The position numbers and the translations under genes were made by a program. Source: Moritella sp. Urea-trap-13 (lineage in GTDB: Bacteria > Pseudomonadota > Gammaproteobacteria > Enterobacterales > Moritellaceae). From it: a DNA stretch of 64,000 nucleotides. Position 1 is the stretch's first letter; each line of letters begins with the position of its first letter. Positions 42,779 to 53,127 of this stretch are shown in pieces. The notes below the pieces were generated by a model that searched no databases, was not told where the DNA came from, and was given only the letters and a program-made list of their open reading frames with translations. The stretch spans positions 186,001-250,000 of the forward strand of contig NZ_PJCA01000040.1 of the NCBI RefSeq assembly GCF_002836355.1, given 5' to 3'.

Positions 42779-44155
42779 TTAAAAAGTAGTGAGTTGCAGC
42801 ATTTTATGTAATCGCTCTAAAGCAACAGGACTCGCTTTCATGGTAATACGAATACCAGTCTCGTGATATTCCTCTTCAATAACCTGCATTTTACTGTGAA
42901 TTTCACCCATCACGCCGCTGGCAGTGTAAGGGATATCAAAACACGCTGCGCACATTTTCTTTTCAAGTAACTTTTGAATTTCTTTATGTACGAATGCAAC
43001 ATCGGCTTTATCGTGTGCACTGATTTGTAATGCATCAGGATAACGCTCCAGCAAGTCTAACTGTTGTTCTTCAGTTAAACGATCAACCTTGTTTAACAAT
43101 AATACCTTGTTGTTTAAATCTATATTTAACTGATCTAATACATGGTCAACAATGGCTAACTGCGAAGTGAAATTCGGATCCGAGGCATCAACGACGTACA
43201 GCAATAAGTCGGCATTTTTAGCTTCTTCCAAAGTGGAATGAAACGATGCAACTAAATCATGTGGCAGTTTTTGAATAAAACCAACGGTGTCCGAGATTAA
43301 AATACGCGGTTGTGTTGGCGGCTGTAGCGTACGCACTGTGGTATCTAGCGTCGCAAACAGTTTGTCTTCAACTAATACTTCGGTATCTGTTAAAGCGCGC
43401 ATTAATGATGATTTACCAGCATTGGTATAACCAACAAGTGCCACGGTTAGCTGTTCAACACGACCACTGCTGCGGCCGTCCATTTCACGTTGTAGCTTGA
43501 TTAGCTCACGTCTTAGCTCAGCGATTTGAGTGCGAACACGGCGACGACTAATCTCAAACACTGTTTCACTGATTGAGCGGCCTTTTTGGCGTTCGCGATC
43601 ACCACTGCTTTCATCACGTAATCGCGGTGTTAAGTAGTTAAGTCGCGCGATCTCTACTTGCAGCTTCGCAGTACGAGTACGGGCGTGTTTACTAAAAATT
43701 TCGATAATAACGCGGGTACGATCGTAAACTTCTACGCCGAGTGCCTCTTCAACATTACTTAATTGATTCGGGCTTAGTTCGCAATCAAATACCACAACGT
43801 TAGCTTGGCATGTAACATCTGTTGTTGCTAATAATTGGCTTAACTCGTCTTGGTCTAATTCAATCTGCACTTCATCTTCATAAAATGTGCTTTCACCTGT
43901 TAATGTGGCTAATTCTTCTAGTTTACCCGAGCCTAATACAGACAACTGTTTAGTCGATCTTTGACGTTGGGTTTTAGCGCCAACTACAGAGAAACCAAGG
44001 GTGCTAACTAAGCGGCCTAATTCAGATAATGATTCGTCTACTTCTTGCTGGCTAACACAAGGCGTGCGAATAGCGATTAATAAGGCGCGGTTAACGGAGT
44101 GTTCTGTTGTTGCGATCGACATGTCGGTACTCATTTTAAGTAATATGGGGTGCAT
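42779..44155 (-). CDS. hflX: HflX-family GTPase, divergent paralogue
   Basis: 458 residues. The GTPase core has VALVGYTNAGKSSLM (G1), ATLDTTVRTL (G2), SDTVGFI (G3) and LNKVDRL (G4). The N-terminal domain contains the HflX pattern FDCELSPNQLSNVEEALGVEVYDRT. The glycine-rich GxGGPGETQLExDRR segment of ordinary HflX is replaced by GRSISETVFEISRRR, so it is a variant. Typical HflX splits ribosomes after stress and sits next to hfq; here it stands alone. Upstream ATGs at residues 8 and 12 could be the true start. Confidence 0.85.
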   Translation of the reverse strand: MHPILLKMSTDMSIATTEHSVNRALLIAIRTPCVSQQEVDESLSELGRLVSTLGFSVVGAKTQRQRSTKQLSVLGSGKLEELATLTGESTFYEDEVQIELDQDELSQLLATTDVTCQANVVVFDCELSPNQLSNVEEALGVEVYDRTRVIIEIFSKHARTRTAKLQVEIARLNYLTPRLRDESSGDRERQKGRSISETVFEISRRRVRTQIAELRRELIKLQREMDGRSSGRVEQLTVALVGYTNAGKSSLMRALTDTEVLVEDKLFATLDTTVRTLQPPTQPRILISDTVGFIQKLPHDLVASFHSTLEEAKNADLLLYVVDASDPNFTSQLAIVDHVLDQLNIDLNNKVLLLNKVDRLTEEQQLDLLERYPDALQISAHDKADVAFVHKEIQKLLEKKMCAACFDIPYTASGVMGEIHSKMQVIEEEYHETGIRITMKASPVALERLHKMLQLTTF

Positions 44156-44474
44156 CCTACGCGTTTGTGCTGCGCTTTTATATACGCATTTCGAGTTTCT
44201 CTGTTTAGTGGCGTGAATGTAATGCTAAAAATAATGAAAACGATACTGCTTAGGCTAAATTGACAGCGTAACCCAACCGTTCGAACTTTAGTTAAAATAG
44301 TTAAATATGTTGATATGGCAGTGAGGCTAGGGGAATGGATAACATCAGTTATCTATTTGCTTAGTTATCTGTTTATTTGTTGTAATAGCACGGGATATTA
44401 TAAACATTATTATTGATACTAAAGAGGTATCTGTTTATGCTCCTGTTTCTTCTTCTCTATCGATAGATTCAATA

Positions 44475-46379
44475 ATGAAAAAACATATATTAGTGACTGC
44501 AATTCTACTTTCATTAACGGGCACTGCGATGGCTGCTGACGGTGACATGGTTGATGTCACTATCCTCGGTACATCTGACATTCATGGCCATTTCATGCCT
44601 TGGGATTACGCGAGCGATAAACTGAATATGGTGGGTAGCCTGAGCCAGATTGCAACCAAAGTGAAAGCGATCCGTGACGAGCAAGATAACGTTATTTTGG
44701 TTGATGCCGGCGACACCATTCAAGGCAATTTTGTAGAAACGTTTAAAGACGAGCCTATTTCTCCGATGATGTTGGGTTTCAATGAAATGAACTACGATAT
44801 TTGGGTGTTGGGTAATCACGAGTTTGATTTTGGCTTAGATGTACTTAATCGTTCACTGAGCCAATTTGAAGGTACGTCACTTAGCGGCAACATCAAACGT
44901 GAAGATGGTAACCCGTTCCTACCAGCATTTAAAATCATTGAAAAAGCAGGTATTAAAATTGGTGTGATTGGTATGGATACGCCGATGACACAAGTGTTTG
45001 CTGAAGGCACCAATCGTCTTGAGGGCATGACATTTACCAACCCATCATTAGAAGTGAAAAAAGTAATTAAACAGCTTGATGGTAAAGTTGATGCGATCAT
45101 TCTTGTGGCTCATATGGGACTTGATAACGAGAACAATATTGCTGCTACGGGTGTACGTGATATTGCCAATGATAATCCTGAAATCGACGCGATTGTGGCA
45201 GGTCATATGCACACGCTTATTGATAAAGCGACCGTGAATGGGGTGATCATTACTGAACCTGATAAATACGGCCGTGCGCTTTCTCGCATTGATCTGCAAT
45301 TTGCAGAGAAAGATGGTCAGTTTACCCTAGTGAACAAAGACAGCTTCACCTATAAAATAAAAGGTGTTGAGTCGGATGATAAAATGGAGGCCTTGTACGC
45401 GCCTTACCATAAACGTTTACGTGAGAATGCTAACCGTGTAGTAGCTGAATTATCCGGTGTCGACTTAGTCCCAGAAAACGAAATTAGAGGTATTCCGCAA
45501 GTTCATATTCAAGATACTGGCATCAGTGCCTTGTATCAAGAAGCGAGTATGTATTACGCGCCATTAGCTAACGTGCTTGCACTGCAAATTGATAACGATT
45601 TGGCTGAGCTAGATGTCGGGCAAATTAAAGCCAAAGATATCGCCTATAACTATCAGTACGCTGGTGGTGAAATTACGGTTTATGAGATGACGGGTAAAGA
45701 GCTCGCCACTTACATGGAATGGTCTGCGGGTTATTTTAATAGTGTGCAAGCAGGGGATGTGACTTACAGTTTTAATCTTGAACGTCGTTCATCTAAATAC
45801 TCAACTAATGACTTTTTTGGTGGCGTAACTTACAGCATAGATTTAACTAAACCAGCGGGTGAACGCATTACTGACCTGCAATTTGCGGATGGTAAAGTGA
45901 TCACTGATATCACGCCAATCCGTTTGGGGATGAATAGTTACCGTATGGGCCATTTAACCAAAGCGGGTGGGGTACTTGAAGGCCGCAGCTTCCCGGTATT
46001 ATTTGATACCAAAGAAGTATTTGGTGAAGAGCAAGGTACGATCCGAAACTTCACCATCCGTTACTTAAACGAAGTGAAACACGGTAAATACCAAGGTAAA
46101 CCGATGAACCGTTGGATGCTAACTGGCCTGGAAGGTTACGACAAAGAGCGCAACGTAGTTAAAGCCTTGGTTAACAGTGGTGAAATTGATGTACCAGCCA
46201 GTAAAGACGGTCGTTATAGCAATGTGGCATCGATTAACGTTAAAGGCCAGCTGTTTGCAAACAAAGCGGAGTTAAAGGTTTATCTTACGCAGCTGGAAAA
46301 TGACTTAAAAGTTGCGACGACAGATGCTGAAAAAATAGCTATTCAGCGTGATATGGTGATTGCCAAAGCGTTAAATTAA
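44475..46379 (+). CDS. Periplasmic 5'-nucleotidase / 2',3'-cyclic phosphodiesterase (CpdB/UshA family)
   Basis: 634 residues with a signal peptide (MKKHILVTAILLSLTGTAMAAD). The metallophosphatase domain shows GTSDIHGHF, VDAGDTIQGN, LGNHEFDFG and AGHMHTLID; the C-terminal 5'-nucleotidase substrate domain follows (SYRMGHLTKAGG). It scavenges nucleotides in the periplasm by removing phosphate. It is slightly shorter than E. coli CpdB (647 aa). A monocistronic gene; convergent with the PACE gene. Confidence 0.92.
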   Translation: MKKHILVTAILLSLTGTAMAADGDMVDVTILGTSDIHGHFMPWDYASDKLNMVGSLSQIATKVKAIRDEQDNVILVDAGDTIQGNFVETFKDEPISPMMLGFNEMNYDIWVLGNHEFDFGLDVLNRSLSQFEGTSLSGNIKREDGNPFLPAFKIIEKAGIKIGVIGMDTPMTQVFAEGTNRLEGMTFTNPSLEVKKVIKQLDGKVDAIILVAHMGLDNENNIAATGVRDIANDNPEIDAIVAGHMHTLIDKATVNGVIITEPDKYGRALSRIDLQFAEKDGQFTLVNKDSFTYKIKGVESDDKMEALYAPYHKRLRENANRVVAELSGVDLVPENEIRGIPQVHIQDTGISALYQEASMYYAPLANVLALQIDNDLAELDVGQIKAKDIAYNYQYAGGEITVYEMTGKELATYMEWSAGYFNSVQAGDVTYSFNLERRSSKYSTNDFFGGVTYSIDLTKPAGERITDLQFADGKVITDITPIRLGMNSYRMGHLTKAGGVLEGRSFPVLFDTKEVFGEEQGTIRNFTIRYLNEVKHGKYQGKPMNRWMLTGLEGYDKERNVVKALVNSGEIDVPASKDGRYSNVASINVKGQLFANKAELKVYLTQLENDLKVATTDAEKIAIQRDMVIAKALN

Positions 46380-46401
46380 TACCATTACTTTAGCTTACCT
46401 C

Positions 46402-46432
46402 TCCTCACCGTAAATTTAGATTTAGGTGAGGA
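46402..46432. terminator. Hairpin between convergent genes
   Basis: TCCTCACC / GGTGAGGA stem with an inner TAAAT / ATTTA stem. No T-run. Confidence 0.35.
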
Positions 46433-46480
46433 AAGATGAGGTGAGATGAAATGAAAAGAGAAGAAAATAGATGCTTGTTA

Positions 46481-46918
46481 TTATATCGATACTGTTGCTG
46501 GTATGCTTTTTCGGCGGATAATAACGGCTCTTACGTTGTCGTACACCCAGTTGAAGATAAAAGCATAAATAGTAATGAAAACCGTCACCACAATATCCAT
46601 CATAAATGCATCGACAATACTGATCGTTAAAATATAAGCCATCACAGGTACGGTGAGTATCAGCAGTCCCAATTCAAAAATGATGACATGAAATAATCGT
46701 AGCTTCATGGTCCGCTTGTTTTTATCCCCAGTGAAGAATAGATCGAATAGCCAATTAAAGAAAAAATTCCACGTCATGGCCATGCTGGCGATGACTATCA
46801 TGGTACCTGATAAGATCTGAGGATCATGATGGGTAAAGATGATTAATCCGAGGATGGAAAGCGAAACCGCTAATACTTCAAATAGCAGGGCGTGAAAAAT
46901 ACGTTCTAGTGTCGACAT
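46481..46918 (-). CDS. PACE-family multidrug efflux protein (AceI-like)
   Basis: 145 residues with four membrane helices arranged as two bacterial transmembrane pair domains: RIFHALLFEVLAVSLSIL (with the conserved membrane Glu) and RLFHVIIFELGLLILTVP. The family exports chlorhexidine and polyamines using proton flow. It is divergent from a LysR regulator at 47137, the usual PACE-LysR pairing, which suggests substrate-induced control. Confidence 0.9.
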   Translation of the reverse strand: MSTLERIFHALLFEVLAVSLSILGLIIFTHHDPQILSGTMIVIASMAMTWNFFFNWLFDLFFTGDKNKRTMKLRLFHVIIFELGLLILTVPVMAYILTISIVDAFMMDIVVTVFITIYAFIFNWVYDNVRAVIIRRKSIPATVSI

Positions 46919-47136
46919 GGCGGTGCTCTTTATGGTTTATAGCTAGGTTTTATAGTTACGGACTACGGTTTATAGCTATGGTTGATCGTTATTTTTATGT
47001 GATGGTTTATTTTATTTAAAAATAGGTTTGGTGGTAATGGCGAGGATTATTGCATTGCAGTGATGTAGCGCAAAGTTAACAGCCATCACAAAGTGTGATA
47101 GCTTGGTTGATTAATGACAATGCGGGTGGAAAGTGG

Positions 47137-48024
47137 ATGTACAGTTTTGAGCAACTGAAAATATTTGTCTGTGTGTGCGAGTGTGGCTCTTTTTCAGCGG
47201 CAGCTCGGCAATTAAAACGGGCGCAATCAGGAGTCAGTCAATCTATCTCTAATCTCGAAATTGCAGTCAATCAAGAACTGTTTTCACGCGATAAAAATAC
47301 CCCGGTGTTAACCGAAAATGGGCACGCATTACTGCCGATTGCACGCGCGATCTTGCATCAACAGCATTTTTTCGATCAAAAAGTTGAATCGTTAAGCAGC
47401 CTCGATGAACATGAATTGGTGATCGCCATTGATGAAAGTGCCGTTAATCAGGTTTTGCTCGATTTACTTTGTGCATGCGCAGAGCGATTTCCGCTAACGC
47501 ATATTGAAATTTTATTAGGCTCGACGTTTGATGTTGAGGACATGGTGCGAAGTGGCAGAGCACAAGTGGGCATACTTTATTTTAATGGTTTACTGAAAAG
47601 TGATATGGACCATTATATTATCGGCCACAATAAATTCATCACGATTGTTTCTCCTGAACACGCTTTAAATTCGTTACCTCAAGTTAGCGAGGCGGATTTA
47701 CAAGCGCATCGTCAAATTGTATACCGTAGTGCGGAATATAAAGAGTTGTGGTTTAGTTATGGCATCAGTACTCATTCTTGGTATGCCAATAGCCATCAAA
47801 TGCTGTTGGATCTGGCAATTCGTGGTGTCGGTTGGGCAGTGGTTCCCGAGAGTATGGCTGCGGCTTATTTATTCGATAAAAGGCTGGTGGCATTACCTGT
47901 GGTATTTGAACCCAATGGCTGGATGACGGCGGTGGGCTGTTTGGTATCAAGAAGGCAGAAGAGTGGCCCTGTGTTGGAGCATATATTGTCCATGTTGCAG
48001 ACGGAATATGATGTCACCATTTAA
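47137..48024 (+). CDS. LysR-type regulator, probably controlling the PACE gene
   Basis: 295 residues from ATG 47137 (GGTGGAAAG upstream); the helix-turn-helix FSAAARQLKRAQSGVSQSIS follows. The effector domain (~90-295) is of normal length. It is divergent from the PACE efflux gene with 218 bp between. By analogy with AceR-AceI it likely activates it. Confidence 0.9.
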   Translation: MYSFEQLKIFVCVCECGSFSAAARQLKRAQSGVSQSISNLEIAVNQELFSRDKNTPVLTENGHALLPIARAILHQQHFFDQKVESLSSLDEHELVIAIDESAVNQVLLDLLCACAERFPLTHIEILLGSTFDVEDMVRSGRAQVGILYFNGLLKSDMDHYIIGHNKFITIVSPEHALNSLPQVSEADLQAHRQIVYRSAEYKELWFSYGISTHSWYANSHQMLLDLAIRGVGWAVVPESMAAAYLFDKRLVALPVVFEPNGWMTAVGCLVSRRQKSGPVLEHILSMLQTEYDVTI

Positions 48025-48050
48025 ATTTGATAAGCATTATTAAGTCATTA

Positions 48051-48077
48051 AAAAGGCTACTGATTCAGTAGCCTTTT
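48051..48077. terminator. Bidirectional terminator
   Basis: AAAAGGCTACT / AGTAGCCTTTT stem with a five-base loop, between the lysR gene and the convergent permease gene. Confidence 0.85.
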
Positions 48078-48111
48078 ATGTTTTGCTTCAGTTTCTGTTC
48101 ATTCGCTAAGT

Positions 48112-49038
48112 TTAGAAAATGAATTCGTATAAGAAGCCTGCGCCGATTGCCATACCTAAGATTACAAATAAGAAGGCAGCAATCATTTGGTTTTTGAAGA
48201 TAGATTTAAGTAATACCACTTCCGTTAAACTTGCCCCAGCACTACCAATAATCAATGCCATTACCGCGCCAAGTCCCATGCCTTTTGCTGCTAATGCGGC
48301 ACTTAACGGGATAACTGCTTCAGCTCTGATGTAGAGTGGAATACCGATAACCGCAGCAACTGGGATAGCGAATGGGTTGTCTGCACTCGCTACACTGGCG
48401 ACAAACTCGGTTGGCATAAAGCCATAAATCATTGAACCAAGGGCGATACCACCGACTAAATACGGCACTACTTTTTTGAAATCTACCCAAGTGGTGTTCC
48501 AAATACGCAGCCATTTGCTTACTGGTGCTTTGTTACCGCCACAGGCTGTTGCACAACCTTTTGACTCTGGCGTCATGTAAGCTTCAGCTTTAACGTATTT
48601 TTCAAACCCCAGTTTTTCTAATGTGTAACCAGCAATAACGGATACACCCATGGCGATGACGAAGTAGAATACCGTTACTTTAAGCCCGAATGTGACGGCA
48701 AACAAACCTATGATGATCGGGTTGAGCAGTGGGCTGGCGAACAAGAATACCATCATGGTACCAAATCCGGCTTTGGCTCTTAATAGTCCTTTCAGGAAAG
48801 GAATGGTAGAGCATGAGCAGAACGGTGTGATAGCACCAAGTAAACCTGCCACAATGTAACCCTTACCATGCTTACCACTAAGAATACTTTGGATTTTTGC
48901 AGGTGGAATATATTCTTGTAATACCCCAACCAAATAACTGATCAGTAAAAATAAAATTGTTAATTCAACCGCTAAGAATGCGAACATGCCGAGCGTGTCC
49001 ATCACCATGTCTTGTGTAATGTTAATCATAATATGCAC
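48112..49038 (-). CDS. ArsP/YraQ-type permease (DUF318)
   Basis: 308 residues with about eight membrane helices. The family motif TPFCSCSTIPFLKG (residues ~73-87) is present; a cytoplasmic loop has CATACGG, a possible metal-binding Cys pair. ArsP members export trivalent organoarsenicals; others are of unknown function. No arsR or thioredoxin partner gene is adjacent. The start is ambiguous (MHIMIN). Confidence 0.85.
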   Translation of the reverse strand: MHIMINITQDMVMDTLGMFAFLAVELTILFLLISYLVGVLQEYIPPAKIQSILSGKHGKGYIVAGLLGAITPFCSCSTIPFLKGLLRAKAGFGTMMVFLFASPLLNPIIIGLFAVTFGLKVTVFYFVIAMGVSVIAGYTLEKLGFEKYVKAEAYMTPESKGCATACGGNKAPVSKWLRIWNTTWVDFKKVVPYLVGGIALGSMIYGFMPTEFVASVASADNPFAIPVAAVIGIPLYIRAEAVIPLSAALAAKGMGLGAVMALIIGSAGASLTEVVLLKSIFKNQMIAAFLFVILGMAIGAGFLYEFIF

Positions 49039-49344
49039 CTATTCTTTTTCTTTCATTTCGATGTTTCTGGAATAGTTGTAATATACCGATGTAAAAAAGC
49101 ACTGTCAAATTTATTTCCATAAAAGTGGAAATGAATTTAAAAAATAAAAATAGCCGCAAATCGTAGAAAGTGGATAACAATCGTGGGTAGGTGATAGTTG
49201 GTCTTCGATAATTGGTAAAGATAGTTGTGGAGATTGTGGAGAAGCGTGCGATGAAGTTTAAAAGTGGTTAGCGAACCGTTGGAAGTGAATGGCCATAGGA
49301 AAAAGCTTACTGGGACTATCTGTATTTTACCTGCGGTATGAAAT
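49039..49344. other. Gene-free region
   Basis: 306 bp between two minus-strand genes; I see no gene and no clear structure. Confidence 0.5.
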
Positions 49345-50109
49345 CTAGAAAGCGTATAACAGCGTCATAGTGGTTTCTGTATCGGTGCTTTCTTTATTAT
49401 CGAGAGGCGTGTTGTTATAACGTATTATCACCGCAAATTTCATTGCTAATGCGTCAATAATACTGGCTGTGATGGATGTTTCCGAACGTCCTTCAAAGAC
49501 TTCGCCATACTCGGCTATAAGCATTTGCTTGAACTTAGAACTTGTCGATATTTTTCTCTCAAAGTTCATCACCCCGTAAGCCAGCCATGTATTGTCAGTA
49601 TCATAACCTGCTTCTGCGGCACTTTCGTCGTCTAAGCGTTTAAATTTATAACCTGGACCAGCTTCAATATTAAACTCAGTTTTATCATTATTAATAAATT
49701 TATGACCGTAACCAGATGAGATTGTTGAGGTCGAGGTAAAACCGGTAAACGGATCGACTTCATGGTTGCCAGCGGCAAAGATATAATTAACCTCGGATAA
49801 CTGATAGTTGCCCTGCATTCGCCCAAGGTAACGTTTACCTGTCACTACACCAGTATCTTTTTTGTATAAAGCTTCAATCAAATATTGGTTTTCCCAGTTA
49901 CCCCAGTCATGGTCTATATCTAAACGTGCTTTTACTGAGGTTGTTTCGGTATTACCTGTGGTGATGGTTGCGCCTAACTCGGCATCGCCACTAAAGCTAT
50001 CTTGCTTGTTGACGACATCAGCAGCTACATCTACATCCGTATCGGCTTGCGCTAAATAGGGTGCTGCTATTAACATTGCAGACGCGATAAGCATTTTCAT
50101 CATGGTCAT
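49345..50109 (-). CDS. DUF481 family outer-membrane protein (YdiY-like)
   Basis: 254 residues from ATG 50109 (GGAG five bases upstream), followed by a signal peptide (MTMMKMLIASAMLIAAPYLAQA). The mature protein is beta-rich, with GDAELGATITTGNTETTS near the N-terminus and a terminal aromatic residue (LLYAF), consistent with a beta barrel. The role in the cell is unknown; family members are often linked to salt stress. Confidence 0.85.
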   Translation of the reverse strand: MTMMKMLIASAMLIAAPYLAQADTDVDVAADVVNKQDSFSGDAELGATITTGNTETTSVKARLDIDHDWGNWENQYLIEALYKKDTGVVTGKRYLGRMQGNYQLSEVNYIFAAGNHEVDPFTGFTSTSTISSGYGHKFINNDKTEFNIEAGPGYKFKRLDDESAAEAGYDTDNTWLAYGVMNFERKISTSSKFKQMLIAEYGEVFEGRSETSITASIIDALAMKFAVIIRYNNTPLDNKESTDTETTMTLLYAF

Positions 50110-50463
50110 GTTACTCCGAAAGATTAAATCCTTTAATACCGAGGTAATGGCTACACTTACTAAATTCAATAACTTATAAGTATAATCTACACTTGTAATA
50201 TCGCACAAACAATTTGACCATCAAGATGACACGTCAGGGCTTTGATAAATTCAACCTCTGGTTCGGGGGTTGTCACGCCATAATCGCTAGCACTGATAAA
50301 TAATGTATCAATAAGCCCATCTAGCGAGTTAAGTTGATGGTTTTTATCGGAGTATAAAAAGTCATCTCGTTTATTATTGCATCGTCACTGTTAATTGGCT
50401 CTGGTATAGTGAATGTCCGCATTCGTGCGTTCCATATCGTTAACTTACCAAGGAATAAGATAA
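50110..50463. other. Divergent promoter region, no gene
   Basis: 354 bp between the divergent DUF481 and marC genes. I see no ORF worth annotating and no notable repeat. Confidence 0.5.
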
Positions 50464-51087
50464 ATGAGTCAATTATTTGAACATGCCTTGACCGTGTTTA
50501 TGGCCTTTTTTGCAATTATGAATCCAATTGCTAATACCACTGTGTTTGCTGGCTTAACAGGGTCTATGGGTAAAGCGAAGCAAATGAAGGTGGCGATTAA
50601 ATCGCTCACCATTACCTTCATTGTCATCGTACTGTTTTCTATTTTGGGTAAATCAATATTCCATCTCTTTGGCATTACCTTGCCGGCATTACGCATCACT
50701 GGCGGTATTTTGGTATTTCTGGTTGGTTATCATATGCTGCAAGGTAAAAGCTCGAAGTTACATACCGCAGAAGAAAGTGATGACGCAGACATTGCTGTAT
50801 CTCCGCTCGCCGTCCCGCTGCTTGCCGGACCTGGCACAATAGCAACTGCAATGAATTATTCATCTGCAGGTGGCTGGAGTGAAATTATCATTACCGTGGC
50901 AGCATTTGCGGTGTTATGTCTTATTACTTTTGTGTGTTTTATTTTTTCTTCAAAGATTATATCGGCAATCGGAGAGAGTGGTCTGAGTATTGTTACCCGT
51001 CTGATGGGACTAATTTTGGCTGTGATTGGTATGCAAATGCTAATTGGTGGCGTAACGGAAGTGATGAGTACGCTCACCACCGCCTAG
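50464..51087 (+). CDS. MarC-family integral membrane protein (UPF0056)
   Basis: 207 residues, six membrane helices, family motifs FAIMNPIANTTVF (residues 16-28) and PLLAGPGTIATAM (near 120). Function is uncertain; it resembles E. coli YhgN, once thought antibiotic-related. GGAAT/AAGG precedes the ATG. Confidence 0.9.
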   Translation: MSQLFEHALTVFMAFFAIMNPIANTTVFAGLTGSMGKAKQMKVAIKSLTITFIVIVLFSILGKSIFHLFGITLPALRITGGILVFLVGYHMLQGKSSKLHTAEESDDADIAVSPLAVPLLAGPGTIATAMNYSSAGGWSEIIITVAAFAVLCLITFVCFIFSSKIISAIGESGLSIVTRLMGLILAVIGMQMLIGGVTEVMSTLTTA

Positions 51088-51220
51088 TCAAGTTAGATGT
51101 CATATCTTGTTTTAACACCATAAAATCAGGTTGCTGTAGACGGCGAACGGTTAATGTCATGTAGCAATTATTGTGGGTAATGTTGTTGCGACTGTTCGCC
51201 TCTTTATTTCATGTTCGAAA

Positions 51221-52219
51221 TTACTTGATCACGCCCGTTATCCAAGGGCCAATGAATGTTGATGCTGTAATGATAATAGAAAAATGATTGTTATCTGCAA
51301 TGGTTATTATTTCTTTGTTGGTGGTGTTTTTACTATTTTGTTGTGCAAATTGCGTGACCTTTATAGGATCAAACGCTTCGTCTTTATCGCCAATCCACAG
51401 CCCAAACTGCGGTAATGCTGATAATTGTGTATCCGGCGAAGAGGGCGTGACAGCATTCGACATATTGACAGTATTAAATGCCACTATTTCAGGATTCGTT
51501 GCTAAAACGTTGGCGGGGAAATTGAATTTAACCGCTTTTGCATGACCAGAAAAAAGTCCGCCACTCATGCTGTTTATCACAAAATCTGCCACGTTCACTT
51601 CAGAAAATTCGTAGCCGTCATTTCTACCTTTATCGTGACTTGTTTCTGAACGAAAACCAAAATAGGGCGCAATAAATACATAACCGTCAATGGGTGCTCT
51701 TTGTTCCCAGCTGGAATAGTTAAGTGCAAGACCCGCCCCTGCTGAATGGCCACCTAAAAAGAGCGGCAGGTTTGGATACTGAACACGGGCATGCTTAACC
51801 AGCGTGTTAATATCTAACCAAACTTGTTCATCACTGGGCGCATCACCTCGGTCACCACCTGAGCGCCCATGGCCTCTTAAATCTGGCGTATACACGGCTA
51901 TGTCAAATTCATCTCGTAACCCCACACCAATATGGTTATAAGAAAGCCCGCTGTGGGCACCAGCGCCATGGTAAAAAATTAAAATTGCTTTAGGTTGTAA
52001 TGGACTATAAGCCCTAAACGCCAATGCGGTATTATCACTCGCCTGCACATATTCCAAAGGCATGAGCTCTTTTTTATCCGCACTTTTTAATTCTTTCAGT
52101 GAAAAGAATTTCTGTTGTTGTGGCGCCAGTGATAGCGGTTGCGCCAATTGATTTGCATGTGATTGTTTGATTAACGGAAAAAGCATCATCATCATGGCTA
52201 ACACGTAACTTATTTTCAT
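51221..52219 (-). CDS. Secreted alpha/beta hydrolase (lysophospholipase-like)
   Basis: 332 residues. The start ATG 52219 is chosen (AAAGGA six bases upstream, signal peptide MKISYVLAMMMMLFPL after it). Core: FYHGAGAHSG oxyanion region, TPDLRGHGRSGG, and nucleophile FLGGHSAGAGLAL. Resembles monoacylglycerol lipase/lysophospholipase family. Exported. It is followed on the same strand side by an araC-type gene ending 41 bp upstream, so the two may be one transcript. Confidence 0.85.
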   Translation of the reverse strand: MKISYVLAMMMMLFPLIKQSHANQLAQPLSLAPQQQKFFSLKELKSADKKELMPLEYVQASDNTALAFRAYSPLQPKAILIFYHGAGAHSGLSYNHIGVGLRDEFDIAVYTPDLRGHGRSGGDRGDAPSDEQVWLDINTLVKHARVQYPNLPLFLGGHSAGAGLALNYSSWEQRAPIDGYVFIAPYFGFRSETSHDKGRNDGYEFSEVNVADFVINSMSGGLFSGHAKAVKFNFPANVLATNPEIVAFNTVNMSNAVTPSSPDTQLSALPQFGLWIGDKDEAFDPIKVTQFAQQNSKNTTNKEIITIADNNHFSIIITASTFIGPWITGVIK

Positions 52220-52260
52220 CATCATTCCTTTCATTAGGCTTTTCATTTCGACTTGACTGG

Positions 52261-53127
52261 TTATTTCAAGGGGAGATAAATATCTGTAACTACTTCCGCC
52301 TCTGGCACATCAGGGAAAAAACTGACTCTTTCAAAAAAGAGCGGAGCATCACGTAATTCTGCTTCACTTTGCGCGAGCCAGTCGGAATATAAATAAGCGA
52401 TAGTTTCACTAATTGTATCGTCAGAACCCACATGTCGAATAACCGCACAACGTCCTGCTGCGATGCTTTTTGTGACGACCCCATGCTCATTTTGTGTTAC
52501 ATCAGATTTAACTGATACGCATATGTCACAGCGATACTTCTCTGGTTCAGTTACCGCGGGATCATCATAAACAATGTTAAAGGTTCTGCTGACTTTGGGT
52601 GATAAATTGTTTTTTCTACGCCAATCAATAAATAAGTTAATCGTATTGCCAAGTAACTCGAGGGGACCAAGGTGTACTAAGGCGGCTACTTTAACTTCAT
52701 TAAAATCTACAATTTCAACTCGATGCGAGCGTTTATCTGATTTCATTCGTTGGATCCTTAATGCCTTGGATTGTTCATATTTTTGATACCACGGCATCCA
52801 TTGTGGCTGCTCTCTAAATTGGGATGGATTCTGGCCAATGGATTGACTGAAAGCCCGAGAAAATGCTTCTGAACTTTCATAACCATTAGCAACTGCAATA
52901 TCAATTATTCGCATCTCTTTCTTAAACGCTAATTGGTAGGAAGCGCGCTTCATTCTAGCTTGCCTAATATAAGCGAATGCCGTTATGCCAAAGAGTGATG
53001 CAAACTGCCTGTGGAAATGATATTTGGATAAACAGGCAAGATCACTTAACTTATCGATGGTTAGATTTTCATCCAAGTTAGAATCTATATAGTTTAGCAA
53101 TTGATGAAAACGTTGAGGATAATTCAT
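52261..53127 (-). CDS. AraC-family regulator with GyrI-like effector domain (Rob/SoxS-type)
   Basis: 288 residues. The N-terminal AraC domain has two helix-turn-helix units (LTIDKLSDLACLSKYHFHRQF and IIDIAVANGYESSEAFSRAF). The C-terminal ~160 residues resemble GyrI-like small-molecule-binding domains (MKSDKRSHRVEIVDFNEVKVA, ...FYLPLK end). It lies directly upstream of the hydrolase gene and probably controls it. Confidence 0.87.
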   Translation of the reverse strand: MNYPQRFHQLLNYIDSNLDENLTIDKLSDLACLSKYHFHRQFASLFGITAFAYIRQARMKRASYQLAFKKEMRIIDIAVANGYESSEAFSRAFSQSIGQNPSQFREQPQWMPWYQKYEQSKALRIQRMKSDKRSHRVEIVDFNEVKVAALVHLGPLELLGNTINLFIDWRRKNNLSPKVSRTFNIVYDDPAVTEPEKYRCDICVSVKSDVTQNEHGVVTKSIAAGRCAVIRHVGSDDTISETIAYLYSDWLAQSEAELRDAPLFFERVSFFPDVPEAEVVTDIYLPLK

